DNA of 64,000 nucleotides from Spartobacteria bacterium (GTDB lineage: Bacteria; Verrucomicrobiota; Verrucomicrobiia; Chthoniobacterales; UBA10450): positions 92,891-156,890 of the forward strand of contig PLCM01000029.1 in the NCBI GenBank assembly GCA_003134765.1. Reading direction: 5' to 3'. Each line of letters begins with the position of its first letter. Positions within the stretch are counted from its first letter, which is position 1. Under the pieces are notes generated by a model. That model made no database searches, was not told the origin of the DNA, and worked only from the letters and a program-made list of their open reading frames with translations. The position numbers were made by a program, and so were the translations under genes. Positions 60,689 through 64,000 of this stretch are shown here, one piece after another.

Positions 60689-61354
60689 TTATTCCTGCTC
60701 GAATCTCTTTATCTCATCGAGAACGGCTTGGGCGCGAGTGACGCTGCGCCCCACCGAGCTGCTCTCAAGATTCTTGGCAAACTTCTCCCGGCCGGGGCGG
60801 CGTGACCAGAAAATGATTCCGGAGAAAATTCCGACGCAGACAAAACCGCTCAGGACAAATTCGCCAACAACGTCCGGATTCCGCACCCAAACATCGGCGC
60901 CGAGTTTGTAAAAAATAATGAGGATCAACGGAATCCAAGTGAAGCAACCGGCGATGCCGAACCAAATCGCGGCCCGCACCCGCCCCGCGCGCAGATCCGC
61001 AAGCTGTTTCTGGAGCGCGAGCACCGGCGCGGCGTAATCCAGACGCGAAATCAGGAACAGGTCGCGCGCCGCAAAGACAATGAACATGATTCCGTAGGCG
61101 TGGAGGGAGATGCCATAGACCATCAGGTGCGGAACGCCGACGTGGCGAACCCAGAAGCTTCCGGCGAAGACGGAGAGGAGCACGCCGGAGATGAGTTGGA
61201 TGATTTGCCCCACGATCAGCGGTCGCAAACCGGACCTGAACCGGGCCAGTTTGCTCTCCTTGAATTGGTGGAGCGCGAGCGCGTTTTGAAGCTCCAGGTT
61301 TCGATTGAGGTTCTGCCAGGCAGTTTTCAGGTCGTCGAGTTCAGTCGTAGACAT
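60689..61354 (-). CDS. Membrane protein paired with an ECF sigma factor
   Basis: 221 residues. A soluble N-terminal helix region (TAWQNLNRNLELQNALALHQ) is followed by four membrane helices (LIVGQIIQLISGVLLSVFAG, HAYGIMFIVFAARDLFLI, AAIWFGIAGCFTWIPLILII, VLSGFVCVGIFSGIIFW) and a basic/amphipathic C-terminus. It starts 2 bases after the sigma gene, so it is probably the sigma partner. The usual zinc anti-sigma motif is absent. Function by position only. Confidence 0.75.
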   Translation of the reverse strand: MSTTELDDLKTAWQNLNRNLELQNALALHQFKESKLARFRSGLRPLIVGQIIQLISGVLLSVFAGSFWVRHVGVPHLMVYGISLHAYGIMFIVFAARDLFLISRLDYAAPVLALQKQLADLRAGRVRAAIWFGIAGCFTWIPLILIIFYKLGADVWVRNPDVVGEFVLSGFVCVGIFSGIIFWSRRPGREKFAKNLESSSVGRSVTRAQAVLDEIKRFEQE

Positions 61355-61356
61355 GA

Positions 61357-61866
61357 TTATTCGTTGGGTTGAGTCAGGTTTTGGCGGAGTCGTTCTTTAA
61401 GGCGGCTAAGTTTGGTGGCCACGTTCGTTTCGGTGATTCCGAGAATGGCGGAGATGTCGCGGTAGCTGTGGTCGTCCAAATAGAGCAGGAGGAGCGCGCG
61501 ATTCAGCGGATCGAGCAATGCGATCAGGCGCTGGAGGAGGGCGATGCGCTCATCCATCTCGGGAGTTCCGGTGGATTCATGAGCTAATTCACCGTCGATC
61601 TCATCGAGCGAAATGGTCTGACGGACGGGCCGGGTATTTCTGCGCAGGAACGAAATCGCGACATTCAATGCGATCCGATACATCCAGGTCGAGAATGGGC
61701 GACCCGGCGAATAACGCGGATATGCCTTCCAAAGTTGGAGCATGATTTCCTGGGTCAGATCGTGCTGATCCACCAGGCTGCTGCAGTAGCCGGCCGCGAC
61801 CTTGCGAATAATTCCGCGATGCTGCTCAACCAGCTGGAGAAAAATCTCCTGGTCGTCAACCGCCAT
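61357..61866 (-). CDS. ECF-family RNA polymerase sigma factor
   Basis: 169 residues. Region 2: DLTQEIMLQLWKAYPRYSPG with STWMYRIALNVAISFLRR; region 4: DPLNRALLLLYLDDHSYRDI and ILGITETNVATKLSRLKERL. The start at ATG 61866 (MAVDDQEIFLQLV) fits the family; ATG 61887 is possible. Transcribed divergently from the VOC gene and directly followed by the membrane protein. The stress signal is unknown. Confidence 0.93.
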   Translation of the reverse strand: MAVDDQEIFLQLVEQHRGIIRKVAAGYCSSLVDQHDLTQEIMLQLWKAYPRYSPGRPFSTWMYRIALNVAISFLRRNTRPVRQTISLDEIDGELAHESTGTPEMDERIALLQRLIALLDPLNRALLLLYLDDHSYRDISAILGITETNVATKLSRLKERLRQNLTQPNE

Positions 61867-61971
61867 AGCTTCTGAACATGTTTGCATCTGTGTAACGAAG
61901 ATTTGAAATCGTTACCAAGGTGATTCGCTACGCCTGGCCAAAAATCACACTGAGTTTCTCAATCTGAATTC

Positions 61972-62006
61972 GACGTTGGACGTTGGACGTTGGGCGTTGG
62001 ACGTTT
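61972..62006 (+). repeat. Tandem GTTGGACGT units (copy 2)
   Basis: ACGTTGGACGTTGGACGTTG then GGCGTTGGACGTTTT, ending 4 bases before the VOC start codon. Confidence 0.8.
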
Positions 62007-62010
62007 TCTG

Positions 62011-62469
62011 ATGAGATTTCGCATTCTTGCCGCCGATCACACGGGCATCACCGTATCGAATCTCGAGCGATCGCTCGCTTTCTGGCGCGATGTTCTCGGC
62101 TTCGAACTTTCCCATCGCGCCCACCAAACCGGGGAGCTCGCCGCTGAAATAACGGGGATTCCCGGCGCCGAGATTCTTATCGCCGTCGTCAAGGCGCCCG
62201 GGCACAAGATCGAGCTGCTCGAATATCGCGCGCCGGCGGATCGCACGATCAGAAACGATCTCAGGCCCTGTGATGTCGGTTCGATCCATGTCGCCCTCAC
62301 CGTGGATAATCTCGACGCTATTTTTGAAACCATTGCTGCGTCGGGTTGGAAAGCGGCCGGCAAACCACAAACGCTCACAGTCGGCCCAAACGCGGGCAAG
62401 CGCGTTGTCTACGTGCGTGATCCGGACGGCACCACGATCGAGTTCATGCAGCCGCCTCGGCTTATCTGA
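62011..62469 (+). CDS. VOC (glyoxalase/dioxygenase fold) protein
   Basis: 152 residues, two beta-alpha-beta-beta-beta units. The four metal positions can be read: His in AADHTGITVSNLERS, Glu in IELLEYRAP, His in GSIHVALTVDNL and Glu in TTIEFMQPP. ATG 62011 directly follows a GTTGGACGT repeat. The H-E-H-E set suggests a lyase, epimerase or dioxygenase; methylmalonyl-CoA epimerase-like or extradiol-like functions are both possible. It precedes kynureninase and may act in the same aromatic route, but this is only position. Confidence 0.87.
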   Translation: MRFRILAADHTGITVSNLERSLAFWRDVLGFELSHRAHQTGELAAEITGIPGAEILIAVVKAPGHKIELLEYRAPADRTIRNDLRPCDVGSIHVALTVDNLDAIFETIAASGWKAAGKPQTLTVGPNAGKRVVYVRDPDGTTIEFMQPPRLI

Positions 62470-62473
62470 ATTC

Positions 62474-62508
62474 GGCGTTGGACGTTGGACGTTGGGCGTT
62501 GGACGTTT
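62474..62508 (+). repeat. Tandem GTTGGACGT units (copy 3)
   Basis: GGCGTTGGACGTTGGACGTT then GGGCGTTGGACGTTT between the VOC gene and kynU, the same order of units as copy 2. Confidence 0.8.
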
Positions 62509-62518
62509 CCCCTGAATT

Positions 62519-63793
62519 ATGACCATGACCTTCAGTGCCGACGAAGATTTCGCGCTCCGCCTGGATAGTGAGGATCCGCTCCGCCCGTTTCGCGACAAGT
62601 TTCATCTGCCACTCGACGGGAATGGCCGCCCGTTGATTTATTTTGCCGGTAATTCGTTAGGCCTCATGCCGAAGGCGGCGCGACAACTGGTCGAACAGGA
62701 ACTGGCAGATTGGGCGAGCCTGGCGGTGGACGCGCACCTCGGAGCGACGACGCCCTGGTATTCCTACCATGAAACCCTCCGCGAACCGATGGCGCGGCTC
62801 GTTGGGGCGAAGCCGAACGAAGTGATCTGCATGAACAGCCTCACGGTGAATCTCCACCTGATGATGGCGACATTCTACCGGCCCGGAAAAGAGCGTTTCA
62901 AAATCCTGATGGAAGACCCGGCGTTCCCTTCCGACACCTATGCAATCAAAACCCAGATTATTCATCACGGGTTGGACCCGAAAGACGCGCTCCTCCTGGC
63001 GCGCCCGCGCAAAGGTGAATTCACGGTGCGCACTGAGGACATCGTCGAGCTGATCCAGAGGAATGCCGATACCCTGGCGGTTGTTTTGATTGGCGCGGTG
63101 AATTTTTTCACCGGTGAGTTGTTCGACATTCCGGCGATCACCGCCGCGGCGCGGAAGCATGGCATTACCATGGGCGTCGATCTCGCCCATGCCGCCGGGA
63201 ATGTGCCGCTCTCGTTACACGATTGGAATGTCGATTTCGCCGTCTGGTGTTCCTATAAGTATCTGAACTCGGGGCCCGGCGCGGTGGCGGGCGCCTTCGT
63301 CCACGAGCGCCATGCGACAAACACGCAGCTGCCGCGGTTGGCCGGCTGGTTTGGCAACGATCCGAACACGCGGTTCCGATTGCATCTCGAGCCGGAGTTC
63401 ATTCCGGTGGCGTCCGCGGACGGCTGGCAGATCAGCAATCCCCCGATTTTCTCGATGGCGCCGTTGCGCGCCTCGCTCGCAGTGTTCGACGAAGCCGGCG
63501 GGATGGAACCGCTCCGCGCGAAATCGGAGAGGTTGACCGGCTACCTTCAGTTTCTGCTGGAGGAAGCCGGATCGAATCGCTTCACTGTCATCACTCCGCG
63601 CGAACCCGGCGGGCGTGGTTGCCAGTTGTCCATCCTGTCCCACGAACATCCGAAGGAACTTCACAAGAAACTCGAAGCCGCCGGGGTCAAAGCCGATTTC
63701 CGCGAACCGAACGTCATCCGCGCCGCGCCGACTCCGCTCTACAACAGTTTTCACGACGTCTGGCGCTTCGCCCGAATCCTGACCGAGCATTAA
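62519..63793 (+). CDS. kynU: Kynureninase
   Basis: 424 residues. The PLP enzyme splits kynurenine or 3-hydroxykynurenine to (hydroxy)anthranilate and alanine. YFAGNSLGLMPKAARQLVEQ, the VICMNSLTVNLHLMMATFYR block, GVDLAHAAGNVPL (Asp for the PLP nitrogen), the PLP Lys in WCSYKYLNSGPGAVAG and RLAGWFGND, the substrate region, are all present. ATG 62519 is taken, with ATG 62525 as an alternative. The stop overlaps the next start by one base (TAATG). Kynurenine 3-monooxygenase would be expected nearby, perhaps right of the window. Confidence 0.96.
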   Translation: MTMTFSADEDFALRLDSEDPLRPFRDKFHLPLDGNGRPLIYFAGNSLGLMPKAARQLVEQELADWASLAVDAHLGATTPWYSYHETLREPMARLVGAKPNEVICMNSLTVNLHLMMATFYRPGKERFKILMEDPAFPSDTYAIKTQIIHHGLDPKDALLLARPRKGEFTVRTEDIVELIQRNADTLAVVLIGAVNFFTGELFDIPAITAAARKHGITMGVDLAHAAGNVPLSLHDWNVDFAVWCSYKYLNSGPGAVAGAFVHERHATNTQLPRLAGWFGNDPNTRFRLHLEPEFIPVASADGWQISNPPIFSMAPLRASLAVFDEAGGMEPLRAKSERLTGYLQFLLEEAGSNRFTVITPREPGGRGCQLSILSHEHPKELHKKLEAAGVKADFREPNVIRAAPTPLYNSFHDVWRFARILTEH

Positions 63794-64000
63794 TGACGGA
63801 CCATTTGTCGCGTGGTGATGATTTCGCCCGCCGGCTGCGCGGGTTCGGACCGCTCGGCATTCTTGCGATTCTCATCATCCTCGCGGGCAATTTCCTGATC
63901 GCCCCGGCCGGCGCCATTCTTGTCCTGGTGTGGACATCTCTCTCCGTCACCCCGTGGCGTGAGATCGGTTACGTGCGCCCGAAGAGCTGGACTCGCACAG
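63793..64000 (+). CDS. Membrane protein, start only (possible CPBP-type protease)
   Basis: ATG 63793 overlaps the kynU stop codon by one base. The 69 residues seen include a membrane helix (PLGILAILIILAGNFLIAPA) and then PWREIGYVRPKSW, a lead similar to CPBP intramembrane proteases. The catalytic EExxxR and other motifs would lie beyond the window edge, so the family remains open. Co-directional and probably co-transcribed with kynU. Confidence 0.6.
   Translation, partial: MTDHLSRGDDFARRLRGFGPLGILAILIILAGNFLIAPAGAILVLVWTSLSVTPWREIGYVRPKSWTRT

Noticed and set aside
61972..62508. Direct repeats considered as a CRISPR array
   Set aside because: Units are nine bases in direct tandem without spacers, and no cas gene is present.
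1..64000. Classical insertion sequences or prophage genes
   Set aside because: No DDE transposase, integrase, or phage structural gene was seen; RAYT is the only mobility protein.

Overview
The window is about 60% GC, with short intergenic gaps and very many dispersed palindromic repeats. The gene set is Gram-negative and chemoheterotrophic: lipid A synthesis (lpxB), a squalene-hopene cyclase with its hpnH partner, dapL (LL-diaminopimelate aminotransferase, frequent in the PVC group), MnSOD-type superoxide dismutase and GDP-fucose synthesis. Together with the repeat style, this best fits a verrucomicrobial chromosome of the Spartobacteria/Chthoniobacterales type. That placement is inference from gene content; there is no rRNA gene in the window.

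Layout. 1-9.5 kb: ruvB (cut by the left edge), an RsbW-like ATPase, DUF5996 and AraC proteins, purH, an M28 peptidase, MarC and a CoA-binding protein. 9.5-17 kb: hpnH-shc, a DUF5655 gene with a damaged start, sodA, dapL, and an ECF-like sigma factor with a membrane partner. 17-24.5 kb: tRNA-Met, a MaoC dehydratase, a PlsC/acyl-ligase fusion, a spinster-type MFS transporter, a PRC-barrel protein, tRNA-Cys and hemL. 24.6-31 kb: a glycosidase-glycosyltransferase fusion with a GT87-like partner, an RluD-type enzyme carrying a repeat insertion, a dead protein kinase and a very small TonB-plug-like protein. 31-46 kb: ClpX-like/cyclase-like/recR, lipA-GT2, rarD, msrB, a POT-like MFS, ribBA-ribH-nusB-ftsY, and a subtilase with a small partner. 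46-54 kb: deoB-deoA with a catalytically incomplete ALDH, then fcl, a Gfo/Idh oxidoreductase, a RAYT transposase in its own REP repeats, and lpxB. 54-64 kb: a semialdehyde dehydrogenase, a degraded accessory patch (HEPN remnant and a RelE/ParE-type toxin-antitoxin pair), a BNR protein with a MoaD-like protein, a RidA protein, an ECF sigma factor pair, a VOC protein, kynureninase and the start of a membrane protein.

Pathway links: hpnH-shc make the hopanoid skeleton and begin its side chain. ribBA-ribH give lumazine. deoB-deoA salvage deoxynucleosides. The semialdehyde dehydrogenase, RidA protein and kynureninase could be parts of a kynurenine/aminomuconate tryptophan degradation route.

The most unusual aspect is the palindromes. 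At least a dozen families sit in the gaps. Some supply start or stop codons to neighbouring genes, and two or three have entered coding sequences in frame (DUF5996, the RluD-type synthase, possibly deoB). An apparently intact RAYT transposase lies between two copies of the family that invaded the RluD gene, and its own predicted N-terminus is translated from one of those copies.
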